Counted from the stretch's first letter, positions 1 to 8,942 are shown. The stretch: DNA of 64,000 nt from Micromonospora sp. MP36 (GCF_008119785.1 NZ_VSFA01000028.1:1-64000), one strand, 5' to 3'. Translations and numbers: made by a program. Notes: generated by a model from the letters alone, not told the origin.

Positions 1-334
1 CCGCTCTCTCGGCCGGCCCCCGCCCCCGGGGGCCCCCGCCGGGGCGGGCGGGGCGGCTGCGGGGGAGGGGGGGGGGGGCGGCGGGGGGTTTCGGGGCGGC
101 CGGTTGGGGGATGAGCGCGATCAGCGCCCGCCACACCCGCACCGAGGTCGAGGCCAAAGTTCGGGTCGGGGCCGAGGTTTCGGCCGACTGATCGGCATAT
201 CGGCGATCTGGCGGTGTCCTGGACACGGGATAGCGCAAAGTCGCCGATGTGCGGGCCTCTAGGGGACGACCCGGGGACGGAAGTGGGTGGCCGTCCCGGA
301 TCCATTTGGGACCGGTCCGGCGACAGGCTGAGGC
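1..334. other. G-rich, gene-free left edge
   Basis: No gene is supported here. Bases 1-110 are almost pure G/C with long G runs, including 12 consecutive G at 67-78, GGGGGG at 83-88 and GGGG runs on either side. Four or more such runs close together could form a G-quadruplex, but this is also a place where sequencing and assembly often fail. A 26-codon ATG frame at 111-191 has no ribosome binding site or recognisable product. From 192 to 334 there is only the upstream region of the first gene. Confidence 0.6.
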
Positions 335-1090
335 ATGCCCGGAAACCGGAGAAGTGCCCTGTTGGCCCTCGGCGGGATCGCCCTGGCGGCGGTGCTCGCC
401 GTACTCGGCCATCTTCAGGTGAACGACGACCTGAGCCCCTGGTCGCTGACCGTCAGCGACTTCGCCGTCTCCGACCGGGGCGGCGTCATCGACGTGGCCA
501 TGGCGGTACTCGCCGCCGCGACGGCGGTGCTGATCCCGGTCGTCTGGCGTACCGGAGCGGGCTCGGATCCCTCCGGGTCGCGGCCCGGCGGGAAGCGGCG
601 GGCACCGACCGGCGGCGAGGCGCCGGGCCGGATCGGGCGGCGGCCGCGGGTGGCCGGGGTGTTGCTGGCCGCCTGGACCGCCGGCCTGGTCACCTCGGCT
701 GTGGTACCCACCAACGAGCCCGGCCTGCCCATGGGCACGGCGGCCTACCTGCACCGGTACGCCTCGGTGGTCGCCTTCCTCGCCCTGCCGGTCGCCGGCT
801 GGCTGCTCGCCGGGCACCTGGGCAGCCGGGCCGCCGGCTGGCTGCGCGCGCTCACCCTGGCCAGCCTGCTGCTGGCCGGGGCGATGATCTGGTCCGCCTA
901 CCCGGGCGACCGGATGCTGATCGGGCTCGCCGAACGCCTGCTCATCGTCACCGAGGTCGCCCTGCTCAGCGTGCTCGCGGTGGCACTGACCCGCCGACCG
1001 GCCGGCCGCGTCGCCGAAACCGTCCCGGCGACGGCGGCGGCAACGGCGCCCCCGGCCGCCAGGGAGCTTCAGCTCCTGGCGTCCGAGTGA
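335..1090 (+). CDS. DUF998 family integral membrane protein
   Basis: A 251-residue polytopic membrane protein of unknown function. Hydrophobic segments lie near residues 8-28, 50-70, 105-125, 140-162, 165-185 and 195-215. A basic, Gly/Arg-rich loop sits between the second and third segments (about 75-105). The segment pattern and the VVPTNEPGLPMGTAAYLHRYAS motif region before the fourth helix resemble the DUF998 family, whose role is not established. The ATG fits the start of the first helix. The gene converges on the flavoprotein gene 32 bp downstream. The membrane topology is clear from the sequence; the family assignment is by recognition only. Confidence 0.72.
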   Translation: MPGNRRSALLALGGIALAAVLAVLGHLQVNDDLSPWSLTVSDFAVSDRGGVIDVAMAVLAAATAVLIPVVWRTGAGSDPSGSRPGGKRRAPTGGEAPGRIGRRPRVAGVLLAAWTAGLVTSAVVPTNEPGLPMGTAAYLHRYASVVAFLALPVAGWLLAGHLGSRAAGWLRALTLASLLLAGAMIWSAYPGDRMLIGLAERLLIVTEVALLSVLAVALTRRPAGRVAETVPATAAATAPPAARELQLLASE

Positions 1091-1122
1091 CGGGGCGACG
1101 GCGGCCGGTCGGCGCGGCGGGG

Positions 1123-2526
1123 TCACTCCAGTTCGTGCAACATGAGCTGGCGGGCCGCCTCGGTGATCGAGCCTGACAGCGAGGGGTAGATGGTGATGGT
1201 CTGGGCCAGCTCGTTGACGGTGAGGTTGTTCTCCACCGCCATGGTGATCGGCAGGATCAGCTCGCTGGCCTTCGGCGCCACCACCACGCCGCCGATCACC
1301 TGGCCGCTGGCCGGGCGGCAGAAGAGCTTGACGAAACCGTCGGCGAGGTCGTCCATCTTCGCCCGGGCGTTGCCGGAGAGCGGCAGCATGACCTGGCGCG
1401 CCGGGACCTTGCCGGCGTCCACCTCGTTCTGCGAGACGCCGACGGTGGCCAGCTCCGGATCGGTGAAGACGTTCGCGGCGACGGTACGCAGCCGCAGCGG
1501 GCGGACCGCCTCGCCGAGCGCGTGCCACATGGCGATCCGGCCCTGCATGGCGGCGACGCTGGCCAGCGGCAGCACCCCGGTGCAGTCGCCGGCGGCGTAG
1601 ATGCCGGGGACGTTGGTCCGGGAGACCCGGTCGACGGTCACGTAGCCGCCCCGGGCCAGCTCGACGCCGTACTCGGCGAGGCCCAGGTTTGCGGTGTTGG
1701 GGACCGAGCCGACCGCGATCAACGCGTGGCTGCCGGACACCTTACGGCCGTCGCTGAGCTCGACCTCCACGCCGTCGGCGGTCCGGCGGACCGCCTCCGC
1801 GCGCGACTTGTTGAGGATGCTCATGCCCCGGTTGCGGAACACCCGCTCGATCGCCAGCGCCGCGTCGGCGTCCTCGTGCGGCATGACCCGGTCCCGGCTG
1901 GAGACCAGCGTGACCTCGACGCCCATCGCCAGGTACGCGCTGGCGAACTCGGCGCCGGTCACGCCGGAGCCGACCACGATCAGATGCTCGGGCAGCTCCG
2001 GCAGGTCGTAGACCTGGCGCCAGGTCAGGATGCGCTCGCCGTCGGGAACGGCGGTGGGGAGCTGGCGCGGCGTGGCGCCGGTGGCGATCAGGACGGTGGA
2101 CGCGGCGATCGAGTATTCCTCCGCACCGCCGGCCGGGGTGACGATCACCCGGTGGGTGTGACCGAGCGTGTCCTCGCCCAGCCGGGCGGTGCCGGCGACG
2201 AACTCCACCCCGGCCTTGACCAGCTTGGTGTGGATGTCGGCGGACTGGGCCAGGGCGAGCCGCTTCACCCGGTCGTGCACCGCCCGGGCGTCGACGGTGA
2301 CCGCCTCCAGGCCGTCCGAGTGCACCCCGAACTCCTCGGTGTCCCGGTAGCCGGTGACCACCTCAGAGCTGGCGATGAAGGTCTTCGACGGGACGCAGTC
2401 GGAGAGCACGCAGGCGCCGCCGGCCCCCTCCGCCTCGACCACGGTGACATCAGCGTCCAGCTGGGCGGCGACCAGCGCCGCCTCGTACCCGGCCGGTCCC
2501 CCGCCGATGATCACGATCTGGCTCAC
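1123..2526 (-). CDS. lpdA: LpdA-type NAD(P)H-quinone dehydrogenase (flavoprotein disulfide reductase family)
   Basis: A 467-residue FAD flavoprotein of the pyridine nucleotide-disulfide oxidoreductase family. The N-terminal FAD Rossmann motif is GGGPAGYEAA (residues 8-17), a second NAD(P) motif GSGVTGAEFA lies near 180-190, and the FAD-binding AAGDCTG motif is near 310. The redox cysteine pair is present (C39 and C44, then VPSK). The C-terminal His-Glu dyad of true dihydrolipoamide dehydrogenases is replaced by TITIYPSLSG, as in mycobacterial LpdA (Rv3303c family), which reduces quinones rather than lipoamide. The GTG at 2526 was chosen because the nucleotide-binding fold begins directly after it; upstream codons look non-coding. 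It is divergent from the next gene. Confidence 0.85.
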   Translation of the reverse strand: MSQIVIIGGGPAGYEAALVAAQLDADVTVVEAEGAGGACVLSDCVPSKTFIASSEVVTGYRDTEEFGVHSDGLEAVTVDARAVHDRVKRLALAQSADIHTKLVKAGVEFVAGTARLGEDTLGHTHRVIVTPAGGAEEYSIAASTVLIATGATPRQLPTAVPDGERILTWRQVYDLPELPEHLIVVGSGVTGAEFASAYLAMGVEVTLVSSRDRVMPHEDADAALAIERVFRNRGMSILNKSRAEAVRRTADGVEVELSDGRKVSGSHALIAVGSVPNTANLGLAEYGVELARGGYVTVDRVSRTNVPGIYAAGDCTGVLPLASVAAMQGRIAMWHALGEAVRPLRLRTVAANVFTDPELATVGVSQNEVDAGKVPARQVMLPLSGNARAKMDDLADGFVKLFCRPASGQVIGGVVVAPKASELILPITMAVENNLTVNELAQTITIYPSLSGSITEAARQLMLHELE

Positions 2527-2632
2527 AGCGCTCGCCCCTCGTCCGTGCTCACAGTGACTTTCTTCTCCCCATCGCGCTCGACACGCACCGTCGTATTCTC
2601 CCCCACCCGCCGACCGGGCTATCGTCATCGCC

Positions 2633-3088
2633 GTGCGTCTGTACGCCGCTTATGGCTCAAACCTGGACCCCGCCCGCATGCGCGCCTACTGCCCGCATTC
2701 GCCGATGGTGGGCACCGGCTGGCTGGAGGGGTGGCGGCTCACCTTCGCGGGCGAGGGCGTCATCGGCTGGGAGGGCTCGGTCAGCACCGTGGTCGAGTCC
2801 CCGGGTGACCGGGTCTTCGTGGCGCTCTACGACATCCACCCGTACGACGCCGCGCAGCTCGACGAGATCGAGGGCGTGACCGCCGAGACGTACCGGAAGC
2901 TCACCGTCCGCGTCTCCACGCTCGACGGGGACGTGACCGCGTGGGTCTACGTGTTCGACGGCTACGAGGGCGGCCTGCCGACGTCGTGGTACCTGTCGGA
3001 GATCGCCAACGCGGCGGAGAAGGCGGGCGCGCCGGACGACTACGTCACCGAGCTGCGGTCCCGCCCCACCGGCACCGCGTCGGCCTAG
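2633..3088 (+). CDS. gamma-glutamylcyclotransferase-like (AIG2/GGCT fold) protein
   Basis: A 151-residue cytosolic protein with the family hallmark YGSN near the N-terminus (residues 6-9), followed by the beta-barrel typical of GGCT/AIG2 enzymes. A conserved acidic residue in LDEIEGV (about residues 77-83) is in the place of the catalytic Glu that cyclises gamma-glutamyl amines to 5-oxoproline. The substrate cannot be told from sequence. The GTG start has no clear Shine-Dalgarno, but TATCGT at 2620-2625 sits 7 bp upstream as a plausible -10 box, so the mRNA may be leaderless. It is divergent from lpdA. Confidence 0.8.
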   Translation: MRLYAAYGSNLDPARMRAYCPHSPMVGTGWLEGWRLTFAGEGVIGWEGSVSTVVESPGDRVFVALYDIHPYDAAQLDEIEGVTAETYRKLTVRVSTLDGDVTAWVYVFDGYEGGLPTSWYLSEIANAAEKAGAPDDYVTELRSRPTGTASA

Positions 3089-3162
3089 AGGCTCTCCCAC
3101 GCGCCCAGTCTCCCCCGGCCGGTCCCCCGCCCAGCCGGCGACCCCGGAGCGCGGGTCGCGTG

Positions 3163-4125
3163 TCACACACCCGGGGCGGGGACCGTCCGCTCGTACATGT
3201 CGGTCCAGCGCACCTCGCCCAGCCCCACTGAGCGGTAGAGGGTCACCGGGGTGGTCGGGTTGGCCAGGTCGACACCGAGCCCGGCGGACGCCCGACCCTT
3301 CGCGGCGTAGGTGGCGAAGGCCCGGCGCAGCAGCGCCGCGCCCACCCCGCGCCGCCGGTACGCCGGCAGCACCGACAGCGTGCGTACCCAGCCCATGTCG
3401 TGCTCCAGCGCCTGGTCGGAGGACTGGAGGGCACCGGCCGGCGTCCCGTCGACCTCGGCGACGAACCACTCGTCCCAGACCTTGCCGTACGACGGCAGCT
3501 GCTCCCGCCACGTCTCGAAGCCGAGCGGTTCGTAGTCCGGGGTGTCCCGGAACGCGGTGTCGAAGATCCGGTGGAACAGCCGCAGGTCGGCCTCGTCGCC
3601 GGCGCGCAGCGGGCGGACGGTCACCCCCGCCGGCGGGGTCGGCTCGGCGGGCAGATCGGCGAGCGAGCGGGTCATCCGGATGTACCGCTTGACCCGGGTG
3701 AAGCCGGCCTCGACCAGCTCGGCCGCCCACCGGGTCTCCGGGGCGAAGACCGCGCAGCGGACGGTCAACGCGGACAGCCCGCGCTCGGCCGCCCGCTCGG
3801 CGACCCGGTCGAGCTGCCGGGCCAGCAGCGGGGCCCGCAGGTCCGCGCCACGGTCGGGGTCGACGAGAACTTCGACGAACTCCCGGCCGACCCCGGTCGG
3901 GTTGTCCAGGATCGCCCAGGCGACCGCGGTGCCGTCCGGGTCGGTGACCAGCCAGGAGTCCCGGGCCGGGTCGACGAAGGGGGCGGTCAGCGCGGACTCG
4001 ACGTCCTCGGCGTCGAAGTCCGGGTGACCGATGGCGAAGGTGTCGGCGGCGTGCACCACCTTCAGGATCGCGGGCACGTCGTCGAGGGTGGGGCGGCGGG
4101 CGGTCCAACCGGCGGGGAGGGTCAC
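3163..4125 (-). CDS. tandem GNAT-family N-acetyltransferase
   Basis: A 320-residue protein with two GNAT-like halves. The C-terminal half (about 170-315) is the better conserved: it has VRTLSVLPAYRRRGVGAALL, the acetyl-CoA pyrophosphate-binding motif A (R/Q-x-x-G-x-G/A). The N-terminal half (about 1-160) keeps the fold pattern with a weaker motif A, as in mycothiol synthase-like and other double GNAT proteins. The substrate is unknown. The GTG at 4125 is chosen because the first GNAT strand (WTARRPTLDDV) follows it; the frame stays open far upstream, but there it overlaps the coding part of the neighbouring gene. The gene lies 41 bp downstream of the SCO6745-like gene and is probably co-transcribed with it. 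Confidence 0.82.
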   Translation of the reverse strand: MTLPAGWTARRPTLDDVPAILKVVHAADTFAIGHPDFDAEDVESALTAPFVDPARDSWLVTDPDGTAVAWAILDNPTGVGREFVEVLVDPDRGADLRAPLLARQLDRVAERAAERGLSALTVRCAVFAPETRWAAELVEAGFTRVKRYIRMTRSLADLPAEPTPPAGVTVRPLRAGDEADLRLFHRIFDTAFRDTPDYEPLGFETWREQLPSYGKVWDEWFVAEVDGTPAGALQSSDQALEHDMGWVRTLSVLPAYRRRGVGAALLRRAFATYAAKGRASAGLGVDLANPTTPVTLYRSVGLGEVRWTDMYERTVPAPGV

Positions 4126-4166
4126 GCCGCCGATCCTGGCAGCCACCCGCCCCGCGCGCCTCTCAT

Positions 4167-4907
4167 TTATCCGCCGCGGAGGTGCAGCCGGGCGGCGGTG
4201 AGCAGGTTGAGCAGCTCCGCTCCCTCGCCGGGGGCGAGCGCCCGGAACGCGGTGGCGACCAGCCGGTCGGTCACGACCTCGGCCCAGAGCCGCCGCCGCA
4301 CCAGCGGCCCGACCGGCGGGTACGGGGGTGACCAGCCACAGGCGGCGGCCCCCGCCTCCCCCTCCGGCCCGGCCAGCACCGCCTCCAGCGGGGTCATCCC
4401 GGCGGCCCGGACCGACAGCAGGTACGCCCCGGCGAAGTGCTCGCGGAGCCGCAGCAGCGCGACGGCCGCCCGGGCGCCGGGCGAGCGATCCGGCACCGGC
4501 ATGGCCCGCCAGGCTGCGAACAGCGGCATCCCGCTGCCGTCCGCCGCGTCGACGGCGCGTTCCAGCAGACCGGCCAGGCGGGGCGACTCGGGCGCGTCGC
4601 TCAGGTGTTCGACGCCCCACCGGCAGCACTCGGCCAGGTTCGCCTCGGCCACCGCCAGCGGGCGGACCGTACGGGCGGCGGCGTCCCAGCCGTCGGCGAC
4701 CGCGTCGGGGGCGATGAAGCCGAGCGCGGCGGCGACCGTCTCGGCGCGGACGTCCCCGAGGGCACCGGCCCGGCCGGTGATGTAGAACGCCCAGCCGGAG
4801 ATGCCGAGCAGCCGGGCCCGGCGCAGCGTCGCCGGGCAGCGGGAGAACGCCTCCCCGAGCTCCAGCACCAGCGGCTTGCTGGCGGCGGCGACCTGCTCGG
4901 GAGTCAT
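4167..4907 (-). CDS. SCO6745-family protein
   Basis: A 246-residue, largely helical, soluble protein. The opening region (KPLVLELGEAFSRCPATLRRARLLGISGWAFYITGRAGALGDV) is typical of the actinobacterial SCO6745 family, sometimes annotated as MarR-like although no helix-turn-helix is obvious here. The function is unknown. A Trp/Pro-rich segment near residues 190-210 (GWSPPYPPVG) and conserved Arg residues are the visible landmarks. The ATG start follows a short gap after the gene upstream, so it may be part of a run of minus-strand genes reaching up to the metallo-hydrolase at 5898. Confidence 0.75.
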   Translation of the reverse strand: MTPEQVAAASKPLVLELGEAFSRCPATLRRARLLGISGWAFYITGRAGALGDVRAETVAAALGFIAPDAVADGWDAAARTVRPLAVAEANLAECCRWGVEHLSDAPESPRLAGLLERAVDAADGSGMPLFAAWRAMPVPDRSPGARAAVALLRLREHFAGAYLLSVRAAGMTPLEAVLAGPEGEAGAAACGWSPPYPPVGPLVRRRLWAEVVTDRLVATAFRALAPGEGAELLNLLTAARLHLRGG

Positions 4908-4950
4908 CGGCGGACCAACGCCGTTCGTCCACCGTGGTCACTCATCCCGG

Positions 4951-5892
4951 TCAGTCTGCCCGCTGGTCGCCCTCGTCGGCATCCCCCTCTTCGGCGTCCA
5001 GCGCCTCCATCGCGGCCTCCACCTCCCCGGTACGCCGCCGGGCCGCGGTGAGCGACCGCTCGGCACCCCGCCGGGCCAGTTTGGCCCGGCTCAGCTCCTG
5101 CTCGGCGACGGCCCGGCGGCGTTCCATCTCGGCCAGCTCGGCCTCGATCCGATCCAGGGTCGCGGCGCCGTCGCGTTCGGACCGGGCGGCCTCGGCCAGT
5201 TCCGTCTCGGCCCGGTCCTGTTCGCCACGGGCCTTCGACAGCTCGCGTTCCAGCGCGCGGCGGCGTCTGGCCCGTTCGGCCCGGGCCGCCCGTTCGGCGG
5301 CCCGTTCGTCGCGCTCCCGGCGGGCAGCGGCCCGCCCGGCCGTCGGCTCCTCCGGTACGGCCGGCTCCTCCGCGCCCCCGGTGACCAGCCGCAGCTGCGG
5401 GCGGGGCACCTCGCCGAAGCCGGCGTAGTGGGTGGCCCGAAGCAGCCGGCCGGTCCGGACCTGCTCGGCCACCTCGGTGTCGGAGAGCGCGGCGTTGAGG
5501 GTCGCCTCCACCTCGGCCAGCGGGAGTTTCCCGGCCGACGGGGCGCCCGGCTCGCCGGCGGCCAGCTTGCGGGCCTCGTCGACGAGCGCGCCAACCACCG
5601 CCCGCCGCTGCGCGGACAGCTCGCGCAGCTTGGCGCCGCGCAGGTCGCGCTGGGCGGCACGGAGGGACTCCGCGAGCTGCGCCAGGTCGGCGACCAGCTC
5701 GGGGCGGCGGATGGCGAGCAGGTTGACCAGCCAGGCGGCCACGGTGGGCCGGCGCAGCTTGCCGATCTCCCGGGCGGCCTTCGGGTCGCCCGCCTGGCGT
5801 GCCTCGGCCGCCGCGGCGTCCCGCGCCGCGACGAACCGGTCGGGTGGGGTCGCGTAGAGCCGCTGGACCAGCTCGGGGGTGGGTCCGGCCAC
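4951..5892 (-). CDS. conserved actinobacterial protein with long coiled coil
   Basis: A 313-residue protein of unknown function. Residues 1-160 form an alpha-helical domain (RRPTVAAWLVNLLAIRRPE is a conserved-looking stretch). Residues 185-305 are an Ala/Arg/Glu-rich heptad region that should be a long coiled coil with a very acidic end (DAEEGDADEGD). It has no signal peptide or membrane helix. Its GTG start lies 5 bp after the stop codon of the metallo-hydrolase gene, so the two are almost certainly translationally coupled and work in a shared context. I do not recognise a specific function. Confidence 0.7.
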   Translation of the reverse strand: MAGPTPELVQRLYATPPDRFVAARDAAAAEARQAGDPKAAREIGKLRRPTVAAWLVNLLAIRRPELVADLAQLAESLRAAQRDLRGAKLRELSAQRRAVVGALVDEARKLAAGEPGAPSAGKLPLAEVEATLNAALSDTEVAEQVRTGRLLRATHYAGFGEVPRPQLRLVTGGAEEPAVPEEPTAGRAAARRERDERAAERAARAERARRRRALERELSKARGEQDRAETELAEAARSERDGAATLDRIEAELAEMERRRAVAEQELSRAKLARRGAERSLTAARRRTGEVEAAMEALDAEEGDADEGDQRAD

Positions 5893-5897
5893 GGCGT

Positions 5898-6527
5898 TCA
5901 GGCGTCGATCCGGGTGCCCGGTTCGAGACGGCGGTAGTCGGTGTTCGACAGCGCGGCGTACTGCCGGTCGTAGATGTTGAAGCCGGTGTCGTTGAGCAGG
6001 CCGTCGTGCAGCGCGTACGCCCGGCGCGGGGCGACCGCCCGGATGAAGTCGACCACCTCGGAGAACTTGTTCCAGGGCGCGTGGATCGGGGCGAAGAGGG
6101 TGTCCACCTGGACGTCGTCGGGGACCACCAGCGAGTCCCCGGGGTGGTAGACCACGTCGTTGATCAGGAAGCCGAGGTTCTCGATGACCGGGATGTCGGG
6201 GTGGATGACGGCGTGCTGGCCGCCGTAGGCACGGATCGCCACACCGGCGGCGGTGAACGACTCGCCCGGCGCGACCACGGTCAGCGCCTCGGCCGCGTCG
6301 CCGAGGACCTCGGCGATCGAGGCTGGGCCGTGGATCGGGAACGGGCGCCGCTCCAGCGCCCGGGTCACCACCTCGACGTTCACGTGGTCGGGGTGCTGGT
6401 GGGTGATCAGCACCGCGTCCGCCCCGTCCAGCGCCTCCGGTTCGCTGTAGACACCGGGGTCGACGACGAGCACACCCCCGTCGTGCTCCACGCGAAGGCA
6501 GGAGTGGGCGTACTTGGTGACCTGCAT
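5898..6527 (-). CDS. UlaG-like MBL-fold metallo-hydrolase
   Basis: A 209-residue metallo-beta-lactamase-fold hydrolase. The zinc motif is HQHPDH (residues 43-48, H-x-H-x-D-H); further ligands are probably H-P-G-D-S (about 128-132) and a C-terminal ALHDG histidine. The short length and the start KYAHSCLRVEHDG place it with UlaG-like proteins, some of which are lactonases or nucleases; the substrate is not predictable. A good GAGGAG ribosome site lies 5 bp before the ATG, and GATAAT (plus-strand 6540-6545) overlaps just upstream as a near-perfect -10 box within the palindrome CGATTATCG. It heads a two-gene unit with the coiled-coil gene. Confidence 0.85.
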   Translation of the reverse strand: MQVTKYAHSCLRVEHDGGVLVVDPGVYSEPEALDGADAVLITHQHPDHVNVEVVTRALERRPFPIHGPASIAEVLGDAAEALTVVAPGESFTAAGVAIRAYGGQHAVIHPDIPVIENLGFLINDVVYHPGDSLVVPDDVQVDTLFAPIHAPWNKFSEVVDFIRAVAPRRAYALHDGLLNDTGFNIYDRQYAALSNTDYRRLEPGTRIDA

Positions 6528-6727
6528 CGTGACTCCTCGATTATCGAATCGTGACGTCCTCAGCGCAGTCTGCCGGAACCGGCGCGATGGTGCGTCGCGT
6601 CCGACGTATCGACCCCGTGACGGGGTCGTCGAGATCGGAGCGGGGACATGAGCGAGCGTCAGCTAGCGAATCATCAGTGCAGTGCCTTGGTGCCTCAGGC
6701 CGGCGTCGAGCGCAGCGAGGTGGCGGC

Positions 6728-7726
6728 ATGAGCAGAGGAGGAGGACTGCGCCGGGCCGTACCGCTGGCGGCGGTGGGGCTGGCGGTGATGTTTGCCGTGG
6801 CGGCCTGCGGCGCGGACGGTGGGCAGCACGACAGTACGGCGGCGCAGGCGCCGGCTGCCGGTGCGGACCAGGACAAGGCGGGGGCGGGCGCGGGCCGGAA
6901 CGAGGCGGCACCCGCCCCGGGCGGCTCCGGCGCGGCCCAGCCGGACCTGCGGGTCGACCAGCGGTCGATCATCTACACCGGCACGTTGCAGGTCCGGGTG
7001 GAGGATGTGGAGAAGGCGGCCCGCGCGGCGACCGACGCGGCGACCGCGGCGGGCGGGTTCGTCGGCGGGGACCAACGGCACAGCGAGGCGGCGGACGCCC
7101 GGGCCGAGCTGACCCTGCGGGTGCCGGCGGACCGGTTCACCGCGGTCGTCGACGCGCTGGCCCGGCTCGGCCGGCCGGAGCAGCGCCAGGTACGCACCGA
7201 GGACGTCACCGAGGAGACCGTCGACCTGGACGCCCGGATCGCCACCCAGCGAGCCCGGGTGGACAGCGCCCGGAAGCTGCTCGCCCGGGCGACGTCGATC
7301 AACGAACTGGTCACCCTGGAGAACGAGGTGGGCCGGCGGGAGGCCGACCTGGCGTCGTTGGAGGCGAAGAAGCGCCGGCTCGCCGACCTGACCGCGCTCT
7401 CCACCATCACGGTCACCTTCGTCGGGACCGACGCGACGACCGCCGAGGAGGGGCCGGAACTCGGCTTCCTGGTCGGGCTGCGGGGCGGCTGGGACGTCTT
7501 CGTCACCACGATGTTCGTACTGCTCACCGTGCTGGGCGCGGTGCTGCCGTTCGCGGTGGTGCTCGGCGTACCGGTGGTGCTGCTGGTCCGGGCCGCGCGC
7601 CGGCGTCGGGCGCGCCGGGCACCGCCGGCCGGCCCGGCCCCCACGGTGCCGGGACCGGCCGGTCCGGTGGGTGGCCCGGCGCCTAGCGCGCCGCCGCCAG
7701 TGCCCGCAGCGCGGTCTGGACCATGA
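6728..7726 (+). CDS. DUF4349 domain lipoprotein
   Basis: A 332-residue predicted lipoprotein. The N-terminus is basic (MSRGGGLRR), then hydrophobic, ending in the lipobox AVAAC, so the Cys near residue 26 should be acylated. After a disordered Ala/Gly/Pro stretch, residues about 80-250 form a DUF4349 domain, with a characteristic coiled coil (DLDARIATQRARVDSARKLL). A transmembrane helix (about 265-290) and a basic/Pro-rich cytoplasmic tail follow. The function is unknown; the family is envelope-associated. The ATG at 6728 is chosen for the signal sequence. The preceding 120 bp contain repetitive GAGCGAGCG/GAGCGCAGCGAG motifs. The 3' end overlaps the convergent M20 gene by 44 bp. Confidence 0.82.
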   Translation: MSRGGGLRRAVPLAAVGLAVMFAVAACGADGGQHDSTAAQAPAAGADQDKAGAGAGRNEAAPAPGGSGAAQPDLRVDQRSIIYTGTLQVRVEDVEKAARAATDAATAAGGFVGGDQRHSEAADARAELTLRVPADRFTAVVDALARLGRPEQRQVRTEDVTEETVDLDARIATQRARVDSARKLLARATSINELVTLENEVGRREADLASLEAKKRRLADLTALSTITVTFVGTDATTAEEGPELGFLVGLRGGWDVFVTTMFVLLTVLGAVLPFAVVLGVPVVLLVRAARRRRARRAPPAGPAPTVPGPAGPVGGPAPSAPPPVPAARSGP

Positions 7727-8942
7727 GGCGTACGCCGACCGGGATGGCGCGCTCGTCCACGTCGAACGAGGCCCGGTGCAGGTCCACGTTGGGCCCGTTC
7801 CGGCCGACGCCGAGGCGGGCGAGCGCGCCCGGCACGTGCTCGAGATACCAGGAGAAGTCCTCGCCACCCATGCTCTGCGGGGTCTCCGCGATCCCCTCGG
7901 GTCCGAGGGCGGCCGCGGTGGCGGCGGTGAGTACGCCGATGGCGCGGGCGTCGTTGGTGACCGGCGGGCGGCCGCGCAGGTATTCCAGGTCGACGGTGGC
8001 GCCGGTGGGGGCGATGACGTCCCGGACGACCTGAGCCACGATCTTCGGGGCCTGATCCCAGGTGTCGCGGTCCATCACCCGCAGCGTGCCGGCGGCGCAG
8101 GCCTCGGAGGGGATGACGTTGTAGCGGGTACCGGCCGAGGCGTGGCCGAACACCAGCAGCAGCCCGCTGTTGGCCGCCACCCGCCGGCTGACCAGGGCCG
8201 GCACCTCGGTGACCAGCCGGCCCAGCGCGTCGACCAGGTCGACCGTGAGGTGCGGGCGGGCGGTGTGCCCACCCGGGCCGGTGAGCCGGACGGTGACGTT
8301 GTCGGCGGCGGCGGTGATCGGGCCGACCCGGAGGCCGACCCTGCCGACCGGGAGGTTCGGGTCGCAGTGGACGGCGAAGATCTGCACCACGTCCTCGAGA
8401 CCGCCGGCCTCGATGACCTCGAGCGAGCCGCAGGGCAGGATCTCCTCGGCCGGCTGGAAGATGAGCCGGACCCGGCCGTCGAGCTGGCCGAGGTCGGCGA
8501 GTTGGGCGAGCAGCATGCCGACGCCGAGCATCACGGTGGTGTGCACGTCGTGCCCGCAGGCGTGGCAGACGCCGTCCACGGTGGACCGGTACGGCACGTC
8601 CTTCGGGTCGGTGAGCGGCAGCGCGTCGATGTCGGCACGGAGGGCGATCACTGGGCCGTCCGGGCGCCCGTCGATGTCGCAGATGACACCGTTGCCCTTG
8701 GGCAGCAGGCGCGGCTTCAGCCCGGCGAGGGAGAGCTCCCGGTGGATCAGAGCGGCCGTCTCGAACTCCTCGCCGGACAGTTCCGGGTGGGAGTGGATGT
8801 GACGGCGGGTGGCGATCAGCCCGGGTACCCGGAGGGCGAGCAGATGGTCGAGCTCGAAGGGCAGGGGCTGGGACCCGGTCGGCGCCTCCGGCCAGGACGC
8901 CGCCAGCGGGCTGCCGGAAGGCAGCGTCAACGCACTCGTCAC
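7683..8942 (-). CDS. M20 family metallo-amidohydrolase
   Basis: A 419-residue zinc amidohydrolase of the M20D type (hippuricase / N-acyl-amino-acid amidohydrolase / IAA-amino acid hydrolase group). Visible motifs in order are HIHSHPELSGEEF, RADIDALPL (metal Asp), CHACGHDVHT (catalytic Cys/His cluster), FQPAEE (general-base Glu region), the dimerisation-domain GPGGHTARPH, and C-terminal MGGEDFSWYL. The exact substrate is unknown. The GTG at 8942 is supported by GC-rich third positions only from this point on. The frame is, however, open to an ATG at 9128 that has an AGGAGG ten bases upstream, which would add 62 residues; the intervening codons look non-coding. Confidence 0.85.
   Translation of the reverse strand: MTSALTLPSGSPLAASWPEAPTGSQPLPFELDHLLALRVPGLIATRRHIHSHPELSGEEFETAALIHRELSLAGLKPRLLPKGNGVICDIDGRPDGPVIALRADIDALPLTDPKDVPYRSTVDGVCHACGHDVHTTVMLGVGMLLAQLADLGQLDGRVRLIFQPAEEILPCGSLEVIEAGGLEDVVQIFAVHCDPNLPVGRVGLRVGPITAAADNVTVRLTGPGGHTARPHLTVDLVDALGRLVTEVPALVSRRVAANSGLLLVFGHASAGTRYNVIPSEACAAGTLRVMDRDTWDQAPKIVAQVVRDVIAPTGATVDLEYLRGRPPVTNDARAIGVLTAATAAALGPEGIAETPQSMGGEDFSWYLEHVPGALARLGVGRNGPNVDLHRASFDVDERAIPVGVRLMVQTALRALAAAR

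Noticed and set aside
214..1176. 320-residue plus-strand ORF at the left end
   Set aside because: Arg-rich shadow frame overlapping the DUF998 membrane protein gene, whose hydrophobic pattern is convincing.
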